Shown in pieces: positions 35,944 through 44,934 of a DNA stretch of 64,000 nt (position 1 is its first letter; each line of letters starts with the position of its first letter). A program made the translations under genes and the position numbers. The notes below the pieces were generated by a model. It did no database searches and was not told where the DNA came from. It saw only the letters and a list, made by a program, of their open reading frames with translations. The DNA comes from Bacteroides clarus YIT 12056 (GTDB taxonomy: Bacteria; Bacteroidota; Bacteroidia; Bacteroidales; Bacteroidaceae). The stretch is from NCBI RefSeq assembly GCF_900129655.1, contig NZ_FQWK01000001.1:186001-250000 (forward strand). The letters are read 5' to 3'.

Positions 35944-36048
35944 TAGGAGCGATATTATCGGATAATCTTCTATCTTTCCCCACTCATTTATAGCAAAAAA
36001 AGAATGAATTGTATCAAAACGGTTATGCTATAACTGCTTTGAGATTAA

Positions 36049-36056
36049 TAATTTTG
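36049..36056 (+). promoter_or_regulatory. -7 box of the susCD-type operon
   Basis: TAATTTTG fits TAnnTTTG. It gives a leader of roughly 90 nt before the chosen susC-type start. Confidence 0.45.
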
Positions 36057-36154
36057 CCCGTATCAAACACTGTGTTAGAAAAACGCTAATGTTAAACTAA
36101 TTGTTAAACCAAGATTATTCTATGAGAAGCAGGAAGAAAGAAGGAGTATATTCT

Positions 36155-39100
36155 ATGAGTATACTTAAGCGTCAGGTGCTGTTTGTGCTCTTTGCTTTTG
36201 CAGCAACCTTATGCGCATTCGCGCAAAACAAAACAATCACAGGACTTGTAGTGGACGGAAACGGTGAATCTATCATCGGTGCCAGTGTTCTTGTCAAAGG
36301 GACAACGAACGGAATCATCACTGACATCGACGGTAAGTTCACGCTGAATGACGTGCCCGAAGCGGGAGTTATCCAGATCAGTTATATCGGTTACAAGACC
36401 CAGGAAATCTCCGCGAAGAACAAGACCAATCTTAAAGTGGTGCTTGTGGAAGACAATGAAATGCTGGATGAAGTAGTGGTAGTGGGTTATGGCGTTCAGA
36501 AGAAATCGGATGTTACCGGCGCCATGATTCGCGTAGGTTCCGAAGAACTGAATTCACGTCCGGTAGCCAATGCTTTTGAAGCCATGCAGGGTAAGGCAGC
36601 CGGTGTGGACATTGTCAGCAATGAGCGCCCGGGTGAAGTCGGAACAATTAACGTACGTGGTGTGCGTTCTTTGAGCGCCAGCAATACCCCGCTGTATGTA
36701 GTGGACGGTATCCCTTTGATGTCCAATAGCGGTATTGAAACCTTGAATCCGCAAGATATCGAATCTATCGATGTGTTGAAAGACGCCTCTGCCACAGCTA
36801 TTTACGGTTCCCGTGGTGCCAATGGCGTTATTCTGGTTACTACTAAATCCGGTAAAGAAGGCAAAATGTCTTTGAACTACTCCGGTACGGTTACTATCGA
36901 AAATTTGCAGGACTATTCCGAAATGATGAACTCTGCCGAGTATATCGATTGGCGTCGTTGGGCTTATTACTACAAAGAACCGAACAAATATCCGAGAGGC
37001 GACCAGCCGACCAAGGATAGTGATTATTTGATTTTCAATGGAGCAAAAGACCCCTATGCTTGGAGAAATATTGAAAAAGGATGGGCAGGCGGTAGCTGGA
37101 ATGGTGCTGCCGTACCTACTACCGATTGGGCTGATATGGTTACGCAAACCGGTATCACTCATGAGCACACACTGAGTGCCAGTGGTGGTTCTGAAAAGGT
37201 AAAAGGCTATGCTTCTATCGGTTATCTTAACAATGAAGGCACTGTAAGAGGGCAATCTTATACCCGTTATACGGCGAAAGTAAGCTTGGATATGGACCCG
37301 ACCAAATGGTTCAAAATGGGTTTGAATATCAACGGTACGTTCAGCAACCAGCAATACGGCTCTTCTGCGCAAGCGGTAGGACAGATGGTGAAAGACAGGC
37401 CGTCTAACTTGTATGCCGCTTCTACCAGTTTATATCCTTACGCTGTACCTTATGATGATGAAGGAAATCGCATCGACTATCCGGGTGGTGATGATAAAGT
37501 AAAGACTATCGTAGACGAATGGAATTATAGTGAAAACGAACGTCGTATGTTCCGTGCCATCGGTAGTTTGTATGCCCAGTTGGATTTGGGTGAAATTTAC
37601 TCTCCTTTGAAAGGTCTTAGATATCGTTTTAATTTTGGTCCCGATTTCCGTTATTACCGTAACGGTAGCTTCCAGGATGCAAAATCCGTAAGCCGCGAGG
37701 GTACTAACCGCGCCAAGCTGTCTAATTCATCCGACTTCTCTTGGACATTGGACAATTTGATTTACTATGATAGAGAAATAGGTAAGCACTCTTTCGGGGT
37801 AACTCTGTTACAGAGCGCTACTAAATATCATTATGAAGAATCTTCTATGGCTGCTATCAACATTCCTTTGGCAAGCGCAAAATGGAATGCGCTGAGCAAG
37901 AAGAATATTTCCGCATTGGATGACTGGAGCAGCGGTTTGACGGAAAAGCAATTGCTCTCTTACATGTTCCGTCTGAACTATGACTATAACAATAAATATC
38001 TGTTGACGGTTTCCGGCCGTTGGGATGGCGCTTCCCAGCTTGCTCAGGGAAATAAATGGGCTTTCTTCCCCAGTGCCGCATTAGGCTGGCGTCTTGACCA
38101 GGAAGGTTTCTTGCAGGACGTTAACTGGATTAATCAGTTGAAACTGCGTGTCGGTGTCGGTGTGACCGGTAACTCGGCTATCGACCCTTACCAGACCAAA
38201 GGTGCGGTAGTGCCTGTATATTATCCGTTCGGAGCTTCTCCTACTCCGGGCTTTGTGGCTTCCGAGTCCATTGCCAAGGACGGTAACGTAGCTATGGCAA
38301 GCAAGGATTTGACATGGGAAAAGACTACACAGTACAATATCGGTATCGATTACTCGGTATTGAACGGAAGAATCTCGGGAGTTTTGGATTTCTATACTTC
38401 CCGTACAACAGACTTGTTGATGGAAATGACTATCCCTTCCTTGAACGGTTATACAAATACGTATGCCAATGTAGGTAAGACTTCCAATATCGGTATTGAC
38501 CTTACATTGAACACCGTAAACGTTAAGACACGTTCTTTCGAATGGTCTACCAGCATCAATGCCGCTTGGCAGAAAGATAAGATTGACGAGCTGGCCAACG
38601 GTAAAGAAGACGATATCAACAACAGCTGGTTCATCGGTCAGGCGCTGGGCGTAATCTACGGTTATCAGTCGGCTGGCATCTGGAAAGAAGAAGATGCTGC
38701 CGAGATGGCTAAGTTCAATGCCAAAGGACATTCGTTCCAGGCTGGTATGGCACGTCCGGTAGACCAAAACGGAGACTACAAGATTGATCCGAACGACGAC
38801 CGTGTGGTAATAGGACATACTCGTCCGCGCTGGACTTTCGGTATGACAAATACCTTCTCTTATAAGAACTTCGACCTCTCCGTTATGCTGTATGGACGTT
38901 TTGATTATATGGTAGATACCGGTGGTGAATGGCAAGGCGGCCGTTATACCCAACGTAAGATTAACTATTATAATGAAAACAACAAGAATGCCGAGTACCA
39001 GAAACCTATCCACGATGATGGAGGAGGTGATCCTTACTATCAGATTTTGGGTTATAAGAACGGTTCGTTCCTCAAAGTGCGTAATATTTCATTAGGTTAT

Positions 39101-39277
39101 ACTTTCCCGCAAACATTGGTTAAGAAGTGGAATCTGTCTAACTTGAAAGTGTATGTACAGGCTAAGAATCCGGGACGTATCTTCTCTAACATCGACTTCC
39201 TTGAACTGGATGCTTCCCAAAACCTGACATCCACTTGGAACCGTGGTTTCACAATAGGATTGAACGTAGGATTTTAA
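36155..39277 (+). CDS. SusC/RagA-family TonB-linked outer-membrane protein
   Basis: An outer-membrane importer of about 1040 aa for oligosaccharides or other nutrients. The signal peptide MSILKRQVLFVLFAFAATLC is followed by the CarboxypepD_reg-like domain (TITGLVVDGNGESIIGASVL) and the SusC plug signatures EVVVVGYGVQKKSDVTGA, INVRGVRSLSASNTPLYVVD and VLKDASATAIYGSRGANGVI. The barrel ends TWNRGFTIGLNVGF. The start at 36155 has AAGGAG eight bases upstream (36141-36146). Earlier in-frame ATGs at 36101 and 36122 would add a basic extension before the signal peptide. It forms an operon with the SusD-type gene 19 bases later. No glycoside hydrolase lies in the unit. Confidence 0.94.
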   Translation: MSILKRQVLFVLFAFAATLCAFAQNKTITGLVVDGNGESIIGASVLVKGTTNGIITDIDGKFTLNDVPEAGVIQISYIGYKTQEISAKNKTNLKVVLVEDNEMLDEVVVVGYGVQKKSDVTGAMIRVGSEELNSRPVANAFEAMQGKAAGVDIVSNERPGEVGTINVRGVRSLSASNTPLYVVDGIPLMSNSGIETLNPQDIESIDVLKDASATAIYGSRGANGVILVTTKSGKEGKMSLNYSGTVTIENLQDYSEMMNSAEYIDWRRWAYYYKEPNKYPRGDQPTKDSDYLIFNGAKDPYAWRNIEKGWAGGSWNGAAVPTTDWADMVTQTGITHEHTLSASGGSEKVKGYASIGYLNNEGTVRGQSYTRYTAKVSLDMDPTKWFKMGLNINGTFSNQQYGSSAQAVGQMVKDRPSNLYAASTSLYPYAVPYDDEGNRIDYPGGDDKVKTIVDEWNYSENERRMFRAIGSLYAQLDLGEIYSPLKGLRYRFNFGPDFRYYRNGSFQDAKSVSREGTNRAKLSNSSDFSWTLDNLIYYDREIGKHSFGVTLLQSATKYHYEESSMAAINIPLASAKWNALSKKNISALDDWSSGLTEKQLLSYMFRLNYDYNNKYLLTVSGRWDGASQLAQGNKWAFFPSAALGWRLDQEGFLQDVNWINQLKLRVGVGVTGNSAIDPYQTKGAVVPVYYPFGASPTPGFVASESIAKDGNVAMASKDLTWEKTTQYNIGIDYSVLNGRISGVLDFYTSRTTDLLMEMTIPSLNGYTNTYANVGKTSNIGIDLTLNTVNVKTRSFEWSTSINAAWQKDKIDELANGKEDDINNSWFIGQALGVIYGYQSAGIWKEEDAAEMAKFNAKGHSFQAGMARPVDQNGDYKIDPNDDRVVIGHTRPRWTFGMTNTFSYKNFDLSVMLYGRFDYMVDTGGEWQGGRYTQRKINYYNENNKNAEYQKPIHDDGGGDPYYQILGYKNGSFLKVRNISLGYTFPQTLVKKWNLSNLKVYVQAKNPGRIFSNIDFLELDASQNLTSTWNRGFTIGLNVGF

Positions 39278-39296
39278 ACTTTAAAAGCATATAACC

Positions 39297-41255
39297 ATGA
39301 AACTATATAAAAGTATTACATTCGGCTTGATGGCCTTGGCTTTAGGAGGTTCAATGGCTTCCTGCAGCGATTTTCTGGATGAAGAACTGACTACTCAGCA
39401 GAATACCGACTATTTTGATACGGAAGAAGGTATTGACCAGCTGGCAATAGGCATGTATTATAATTTGCGTTTCCACTTTGGTAAGGAGTGGGCATATGCC
39501 ACCACTAACTATGGTACGGACGAGTTTACCGTGGGCGGTGACGGTTCCAACAAGGTATGGAACAATTATGACGGTAGTTTCCAGTCACAAATTGTGGCAG
39601 CCAACTCCAATACTACAATGGCGGAAAGCCTTTGGGACAATATGTACATCGGTATCAATAATGCTAACTTGTTGCTGAGCAAGATTACTCCCGACAGCTA
39701 TACGGGTGCGAATAAGAAGACCTATATGGGAGAGGCTTATTTCCTGCGCGGGTTCAACTATTTGAAGTTGGTTTCTCAATATGGCGGCGTACCTTTGAAG
39801 CTCGAACCGAGTGATGTGCCTCTTCGTGAGTTCACCCGCTCTTCTGCGGAAGCTACCGTAGGGCAGGCTATCAGCGATTTGAAGAATGCCTATGATATGC
39901 TTCCCGAAACGGCAAGCCTGACCGGAAAAATGACTAAAGACGCTGCCGCTCATTTCCTTGCTAAAGCGTATCTGTTCCGTGCCAGTGAGATTAACGACAG
40001 TTGGAACGGTGCTACTAAAGACGAAGACCTGACGGAGGCTTTGCGTTTGGCTAAAGAAGTGATTGCGCATCATCAGTTGGCTGGGAACTTCTCCGCACTG
40101 TGGAACTATACGGAGCCCGACGGCCCCAGCGAGCAATTGGATGAGATAATCCTTTCCGCTCAGTTCTCTTCTGATAAATCATCCGAAGGAGCCAACGGCA
40201 ATCCTTGCCATCTCTATTTCTTGTCCGTTTACAACAATCTGCCTCAGATGAAGCGCGACTTGGCAGGCGGACGTGAATATCAACGTCTGAGAACTTCTTA
40301 CTACATGTACAATGTGTATGATATGGTCAATGATTCACGTTTCTGGAAAAGCTTCAAGACTAAATATGCCGTGAACAATCCAAAGAAAGATTCCGGTTAT
40401 CAGTTGGGAGATTTGGGAGTGATGTATGTTATCAATCGTCCGGGCGATACTCGTTTTGACGGAGTACAGCTCACTGAGAAGGTAACGGACAGCAAGACCG
40501 GCAAGAAGATTCCTACCGTATTCGTTGCTTACCCGAAAGACCGTAATGGTGCGGATGATGTGGCCTTGTATGACGATGTAACACGTTTTGCTTCTCTTAA
40601 TAAGTATATCGACGGTTCTCGTGAAGCGCTCGGCGATATGCAGGGACATCGTGACGGTATCCTGGCACGTGTAGGCGAAACCTACCTGATTGCAGCCGAA
40701 GTCCTGATCCGTCAGAATCAATACGATGATGCATTGTATTATATCAACAAGATTCGTCAGCGTGCGGCTTATAAGAGCGGTGAAGACCGTTCCGCATATT
40801 GCGACGGCGGGGCATCGTACAATGAAAATGCACTGGGTTGGAAGAATGACGGCGTGAATTCATATTATACGGAGAACTCCTACTATGAATCCAACAACAT
40901 AACCGAAACCACGGCAGCTACCAGCTTGGATATTACGGATATTCATAATCTTCCGGCTGAAGATGAGGCAATCATAGCCAAACTCGGCTACTCTTCGGAT
41001 TACGACCGCATGATGTGCCTGTTGCTGAACGAACGTTCTCGTGAACTTTGCGGTGAATTCCACCGTTGGGTAGATTTGGCAAGAACCAAAACATTGGTGG
41101 CCCGCGTTAAAGCCTTCAATCCGGAAGCGGCTCCCAATATCGAAGAACGTCACTTGCTGCGTCCTATTCCGCAAACCTACCTGGATGCTATCCAGAAGAA
41201 CGGTCACGCACTGACTCCGGAAGAAAAGAAAGCAGAGCAGAATCCGGGATATTAA
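39297..41255 (+). CDS. SusD/RagB-family nutrient-binding lipoprotein
   Basis: A 652-aa surface lipoprotein that caps the SusC barrel. The lipobox is SMASC with Cys23, then SDFLDEELTTQQNTDYF, the standard SusD opening. The tetratricopeptide helices contain YMGEAYFLRGFNYLKLVSQY and the typical C-terminal block contains RIPQTYLD in the form RPIPQTYLDAIQ. GETYLIAAEVLIRQNQYDDA corresponds to the conserved late TPR. It is larger than the average SusD (about 530-600 aa). The neighbouring uxuA/SDR genes and AraC regulator suggest a uronate-containing glycan as ligand (inference). A terminator follows. Confidence 0.94.
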   Translation: MKLYKSITFGLMALALGGSMASCSDFLDEELTTQQNTDYFDTEEGIDQLAIGMYYNLRFHFGKEWAYATTNYGTDEFTVGGDGSNKVWNNYDGSFQSQIVAANSNTTMAESLWDNMYIGINNANLLLSKITPDSYTGANKKTYMGEAYFLRGFNYLKLVSQYGGVPLKLEPSDVPLREFTRSSAEATVGQAISDLKNAYDMLPETASLTGKMTKDAAAHFLAKAYLFRASEINDSWNGATKDEDLTEALRLAKEVIAHHQLAGNFSALWNYTEPDGPSEQLDEIILSAQFSSDKSSEGANGNPCHLYFLSVYNNLPQMKRDLAGGREYQRLRTSYYMYNVYDMVNDSRFWKSFKTKYAVNNPKKDSGYQLGDLGVMYVINRPGDTRFDGVQLTEKVTDSKTGKKIPTVFVAYPKDRNGADDVALYDDVTRFASLNKYIDGSREALGDMQGHRDGILARVGETYLIAAEVLIRQNQYDDALYYINKIRQRAAYKSGEDRSAYCDGGASYNENALGWKNDGVNSYYTENSYYESNNITETTAATSLDITDIHNLPAEDEAIIAKLGYSSDYDRMMCLLLNERSRELCGEFHRWVDLARTKTLVARVKAFNPEAAPNIEERHLLRPIPQTYLDAIQKNGHALTPEEKKAEQNPGY

Positions 41256-41284
41256 GCAATATCCATTTTATAAGTTTATAATAA

Positions 41285-41324
41285 ATAAGAAGGCTCTCTA
41301 CCGCAAGGTAGAGAGCCTTCTTTA
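41285..41324. terminator. Terminator between the SusD-type gene and the mannonate oxidoreductase gene
   Basis: A 15-bp stem, AGAAGGCTCTCTACC (41288-41302) with GGTAGAGAGCCTTCT (41307-41321), around a GCAA tetraloop and flanked by A/T runs on both sides. It can serve both converging transcripts. Confidence 0.88.
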
Positions 41325-41354
41325 TTCATTCCTTAGAGGAAAACCTCTGCCGGA

Positions 41355-42170
41355 TTATACTCCGCTGAATGCGCTGAAACCACCGTCGATAGGGAGCAAT
41401 GCGCCTGTAACGAAGCTGGCGGCATCGCTGCACAGGAATTGTACGGCGCCGTTCAACTCGTTGATGTCACCGAAGCGTTTCATCGGAGTCTTGGCCAATA
41501 CTTTCTTGCTGCGGTCGGTCAGTGAGCCGTCGGGATTGATGAGTACGGCACGGTTCTGGTCGCCGATGAAGAAGCCCGGGGCGATGGCGTTGACACGGAT
41601 ACCGTCTCCGTATTTCAGAGCCAGTTCGCTTGCCAGCCATTGCGTGAAGTTGGCAACGGCCGTCTTGGCGGCCGAGTAACCCGGAACACGGGTGATGGCG
41701 CTGTATGCCGCCATGGAAGATACGTTGACAATGCATCCTTTACCCTGCTTTGCCATCACTTTGCTGAACACCAAAGACGGATAAACGGTTCCGTTCATGT
41801 TCAGGTTGGTAACTTTCTCCCAGCAGGAGATATCCATGTCGTAGAAGTGCTGGTCGGGAGCCAGAGTTGCGCCCGGCATATTTCCGCCGGCGATGTTGAG
41901 CAGAATGTCGATACGTCCCCACTTGGCAACGATGTCATCGGCAAGTTTCTCAAGGCTGGCGATGTCCAGTACGTTACCTACGATACCGATAACATCTTCA
42001 CCATACGTTTTCAGTTCCTCTACGCGCTTGTCCAGTTGTTCCTGACGGATGTCCACCGCTACAACTTTAGCGCCTTGTTGCATAAAACACTTGGCGATGC
42101 TGCCGCCCAATACACCACCTGCGCCGGTGATGACCGCTACTTTACCTGCAATACTGAATTGTTCGTTCAT
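41355..42170 (-). CDS. SDR-family D-mannonate oxidoreductase
   Basis: A 271-aa short-chain dehydrogenase. The nucleotide-binding TGAGGVLGGSIA lies near residue 16, NIAGGN near 90, the catalytic Ser in VSSMAAYS, and Tyr-x-x-x-Lys in GYSAAKTAV. The C-terminal part closes with TGALLPIDGGFSAFSGV. It lies 50 bases downstream of uxuA, so it most likely reduces D-fructuronate to D-mannonate with NAD(P)H. This replaces the unrelated long-chain UxuB of E. coli. The assignment rests on the family plus the gene pair. It ends at a shared terminator. Confidence 0.87.
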   Translation of the reverse strand: MNEQFSIAGKVAVITGAGGVLGGSIAKCFMQQGAKVVAVDIRQEQLDKRVEELKTYGEDVIGIVGNVLDIASLEKLADDIVAKWGRIDILLNIAGGNMPGATLAPDQHFYDMDISCWEKVTNLNMNGTVYPSLVFSKVMAKQGKGCIVNVSSMAAYSAITRVPGYSAAKTAVANFTQWLASELALKYGDGIRVNAIAPGFFIGDQNRAVLINPDGSLTDRSKKVLAKTPMKRFGDINELNGAVQFLCSDAASFVTGALLPIDGGFSAFSGV

Positions 42171-42220
42171 AGTTTTTCTTTCTTTTATTATTTATCGTTC
42201 TTATACTGTATGCTTCATAC

Positions 42221-43399
42221 TTAATTCTCAATCCCCATTTCATCCCGCACCACTGCCATCATGCCTTCCACCTGTGCCAGCGCCAGCATGCGGCCGTGGA
42301 ATGAATAGCCGGGGTTGTATCCTTTATTCTCATCGCCCAGCATCATCCGTCCGTGGTCTACACGCATGGGCAGGTTCGGATTCTCTTGCTCGAAGATACG
42401 GATAAGGTCGATGAGGTGCCCGCGTCCCGTCAGGTGGGAGCTTTCTATGAAGTTTCCGCCCGGCATGGCTGCGGTGCTGCGCAGATGTACAAAGTGGGTA
42501 CGTGATGCAAACTTTCTGGCGAGTTCGCGGGTATCGTTATGCTCTCCCGCGCTGAGCGAGCCGGCACAGAAGGTCAGTCCGTTGTGAGGATTATCCACAG
42601 CGTTCAGGAACCATGCGATGTCCTCCTCGTTGGTAACGATACGCGGCAGACCCAATACTTGGAAAGGAGGGTCGTCGGGATGTACGCACATATTCACTCC
42701 GTATTCCTCGCACACCGGCATGACGGCGGCAAGGAAATACCGCATGTTTTCGCGGAGCGCGTCGCGGTCGATACCTTTGTACAAGGCCAGCAGGTTCTTG
42801 AAGATATTCACCGGGTTCTTGTCGCCTTCCTTGATGTTGCCGTTTACGAATCCCTGTGTCTTTACGATGATTGTGTCGATAAGGCTCTCTTTTTCGGCTT
42901 CGGTGATGGTTTTGTCCAGCTCGGCCACCTTAGCCAGTTCTTCCGCAGAGTAGTCTTTCTCGGCTCCCTCACGTTGAAGAATGCGCAGGTCGAAATAGGC
43001 AAAACGTACCCGGTCGAAATAGAGTGATGATGTACCGTCCGCCCAGAGATGCTGCAAATCCGTACGTATCCAGTCGATAACGGGCATAAAGTTGTAGCAT
43101 ACGGTCTTTACGCCGCATTTACCCAGGTTGGCGAGGCTGATTTTGTAATTTTCTATCAGTTGTTCGCGTTCCGGTCCGGCGTACTTAATGGCCTCGCATA
43201 CGGGCAGGCTCTCTACAACCGACCAGCGCAAACCGTAGGACTCGATATATGCCTTCAAATCGTTGATAGCTTCCTCTGTCCATATCTCGCCGTTGGGCAC
43301 ATCGTGCAAAGCGGTGACTATACCTTCCACACCGATTTGACGAAGCATATCGAGCGTTATTTTGTCTTTCTTACCAAACCATCTCCAAGTCTTTTCCAT
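42221..43399 (-). CDS. uxuA: Mannonate dehydratase
   Basis: UxuA, 392 aa, a cytosolic Mn/Fe-dependent TIM-barrel enzyme that dehydrates D-mannonate to 2-keto-3-deoxygluconate in glucuronate breakdown. The opening MEKTWRWFGKKDKITLDML is characteristic. Metal and substrate positions are seen in NMCVHPDDPPFQVLGLPRIV (His/Asp), LTFCAGSLSAGEHND (Cys), HFVHLRSTA, and MRVDHGRMM (Asp, His). Length matches the family. It is first in a two-gene unit with the SDR oxidoreductase, transcribed away from the AraC regulator gene. Confidence 0.96.
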   Translation of the reverse strand: MEKTWRWFGKKDKITLDMLRQIGVEGIVTALHDVPNGEIWTEEAINDLKAYIESYGLRWSVVESLPVCEAIKYAGPEREQLIENYKISLANLGKCGVKTVCYNFMPVIDWIRTDLQHLWADGTSSLYFDRVRFAYFDLRILQREGAEKDYSAEELAKVAELDKTITEAEKESLIDTIIVKTQGFVNGNIKEGDKNPVNIFKNLLALYKGIDRDALRENMRYFLAAVMPVCEEYGVNMCVHPDDPPFQVLGLPRIVTNEEDIAWFLNAVDNPHNGLTFCAGSLSAGEHNDTRELARKFASRTHFVHLRSTAAMPGGNFIESSHLTGRGHLIDLIRIFEQENPNLPMRVDHGRMMLGDENKGYNPGYSFHGRMLALAQVEGMMAVVRDEMGIEN

Positions 43400-43507
43400 A
43401 CTTCCTTTGTATTAATGATTTAAAATGATTGTTTGAGCAGATGTTGCAAGCCTGTATTCTCTGAATGACAGATAGTATGAACTAACTATGCACATCTTTA
43501 TCCGGTG

Positions 43508-43515
43508 CAAATATA
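43508..43515 (-). promoter_or_regulatory. -7 box of the uxuA operon
   Basis: TATATTTG on the minus strand, a perfect TAnnTTTG match, 108 bases before the uxuA start. The expected -33 region is near 43535, immediately followed by the triple repeat. Confidence 0.55.
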
Positions 43516-43541
43516 GGCACTAAAACACTCCGTATATGAAC

Positions 43542-43572
43542 GGATATTTGCAGGATATTTGCGGATATTTGC
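43542..43572 (-). promoter_or_regulatory. Three direct repeats upstream of the uxuA promoter
   Basis: GGATATTTGC occurs at 43542-43551, 43553-43562 and 43563-43572 (GCAAATATCC reading towards uxuA). Steps of 11 and 10 bp put all three on one helix face just upstream of the expected -33 region, a typical place for an activator such as the divergently encoded AraC protein. Confidence 0.6.
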
Positions 43573-43643
43573 ATATATCGGAAGAAAGATGGGATAGTAG
43601 CCGGCGCAGAGAAGTAAACGACTTTAAATCAATAGCATATAAG

Positions 43644-43779
43644 TACCAATATAGTACCGGCATCTGGTACGGCTTATACCAACGGTTGGTACATCTTATA
43701 CCACACTAAGGTACGGCTCGTACCATGCTTTGGTACAACCGCTACCAAGCGTTGGTATTCCGTGTACCGGCTATTGGTA
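43644..43779. repeat. Phased array of 13 TACC/GGTA half-sites at exact 11-bp steps
   Basis: Half-sites begin at 43644, 43655, 43666, 43677, 43688, 43699, 43710, 43721, 43732, 43743, 43754, 43765 and 43776. The first two are TACC; then GGTA and TACC alternate to the end. This gives six TACC-N7-GGTA inverted repeats at a 22-bp period, with unrelated bases between. Decayed half-sites in the same phase continue after it: GTTA at 43798, TATC at 43809 and TGTA at 43820. It lies between uxuA and the AraC gene and ends 81 bases before the AraC -7 box. It probably binds many copies of a protein along one face of the helix. Confidence 0.9.
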
Positions 43780-43860
43780 TTTTCGTTGTTCCCCCTTGTT
43801 ATTTCCGTTATCCCCTCTTTGTAATTTCTTTCTTCCCGGTGTACTTATTATTATTATTCG

Positions 43861-43868
43861 TATCTTTG
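43861..43868 (+). promoter_or_regulatory. -7 box of the AraC-family regulator gene
   Basis: TATCTTTG, a perfect TAnnTTTG match, 46 bases before the start codon. Confidence 0.55.
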
Positions 43869-43914
43869 TTCTACGGACAAGCCGGCAGATGCCGGACTGA
43901 TAGCAAGCAGCGTT

Positions 43915-44784
43915 ATGAGACAGATAATAAACGAACAACTCCAGATATCGGAATCCAACCCGATAAAGGCGCGTTACTACGACTACGACCGTTTCACTTA
44001 TCCCTGGCACTTCCACAGTCAGTACGAAATAATCTATGTGAGGAACAGTAGCGGCCGCTGCTTTGTGGGCGATTGCATAGAGCGGTTTTCGGACGGCGAT
44101 GTGATATTGTTCGGTCCCAACCTGCCTCATTACATGCGGAGTGACGATGCTTATCATTGCGGTAATCCTTTGCTGCGGGTGCAAGGCACCATCATTCAGT
44201 TCGAGGAGAACTTCATGCAATACTCTTTCGACCATTATCCGCAGTTTCATCAGATACGGCTGCTGCTGAAAGAGGCCAAACGGGGAGTCGTTTTTCACAC
44301 TGCCGACGACAGCCCGGCACGTGACATGGTATCCGCTTTTCCCGAACTGAAAGGCTTCGGGCAGATAACGGGATTGCTGGATTTATTGCAGGGATTGTCC
44401 GTGTCTTCCCCAAAGAAGATGTTGGCAAGCCCTTTCTACTACGAGAAGTTCCCCACGGCAGGCAACAAACGGATTGATAAAATCATCTCCTTCATCAACA
44501 GCAATTACACCCGTTCCCTTAAGCTCAACGAGATTGCCGAAATGGCGAATATGAACAGCAGCGCCTTTTGCCGCTTCTTCAAAGAGGTCACGGAAAAGAC
44601 TTTCCTGCAATATGTAACGGATATGCGCATCGGCTATGCGTGCAAGTTGTTGACCATCGGTGACATGGAGATTTCGCAGATAGCGGTGGAGTGCGGCTTC
44701 GACTCTATCTCGCATTTCAACCGTACCTTTAAGCAACTGACGGGGCTGACGCCGACGCAGTACAGAAACCAAATCATGAAGTAG
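43915..44784 (+). CDS. AraC-family transcriptional regulator
   Basis: A 289-aa DNA-binding protein. The N-terminal cupin-type sensor domain (about 20-150) has FTYPWHFHSQYEIIYV and SDGDVILFGPNLPHYM, as in sugar-sensing AraC proteins. The C-terminal domain (about 185-288) has two helix-turn-helix units: LKLNEIAEMANMNSSAFCRF and ISQIAVECGFDSISHFNRTF, ending LTGLTPTQYRNQ. It is divergent from uxuA across a 515-bp region with two repeat arrays, so it is the prime candidate to control uxuA and the SDR gene, with a uronate-derived inducer (inference). Confidence 0.93.
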   Translation: MRQIINEQLQISESNPIKARYYDYDRFTYPWHFHSQYEIIYVRNSSGRCFVGDCIERFSDGDVILFGPNLPHYMRSDDAYHCGNPLLRVQGTIIQFEENFMQYSFDHYPQFHQIRLLLKEAKRGVVFHTADDSPARDMVSAFPELKGFGQITGLLDLLQGLSVSSPKKMLASPFYYEKFPTAGNKRIDKIISFINSNYTRSLKLNEIAEMANMNSSAFCRFFKEVTEKTFLQYVTDMRIGYACKLLTIGDMEISQIAVECGFDSISHFNRTFKQLTGLTPTQYRNQIMK

Positions 44785-44843
44785 AATTAAGGGCTGTCGA
44801 AGCGTTGATAAGCTCCTGGCTCCTCAACTTCCTTGACATATTA

Positions 44844-44900
44844 ATCCCCCTTCACCCTCTATCTCCCGTGGAAAGGGGAGCGTGGAAGGTGAAGGGGGAT
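44844..44900. repeat. Long hairpin between convergent araC-type and nuoN genes
   Basis: Perfect 13-bp outer arms ATCCCCCTTCACC (44844-44856) and GGTGAAGGGGGAT (44888-44900), with an inner TCCC/GGGA stem. It may terminate both transcripts, although no T run follows. It is unrelated in sequence to the other dispersed hairpin. Confidence 0.65.
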
Positions 44901-44934
44901 ATGTGATAAACGTTGTTTTACGGAAAACCAACCG

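Noticed and set aside
43542..43572. Three overlapping -7 boxes on the plus strand
   Set aside because: The first position is G rather than T (GATATTTG), and no gene starts at a matching distance; an activator site fits better.
43644..43779. CRISPR-like array
   Set aside because: The repeated unit is only 4 bases at an 11-bp step, without 25-40 bp repeats or spacers, and no cas genes are near.
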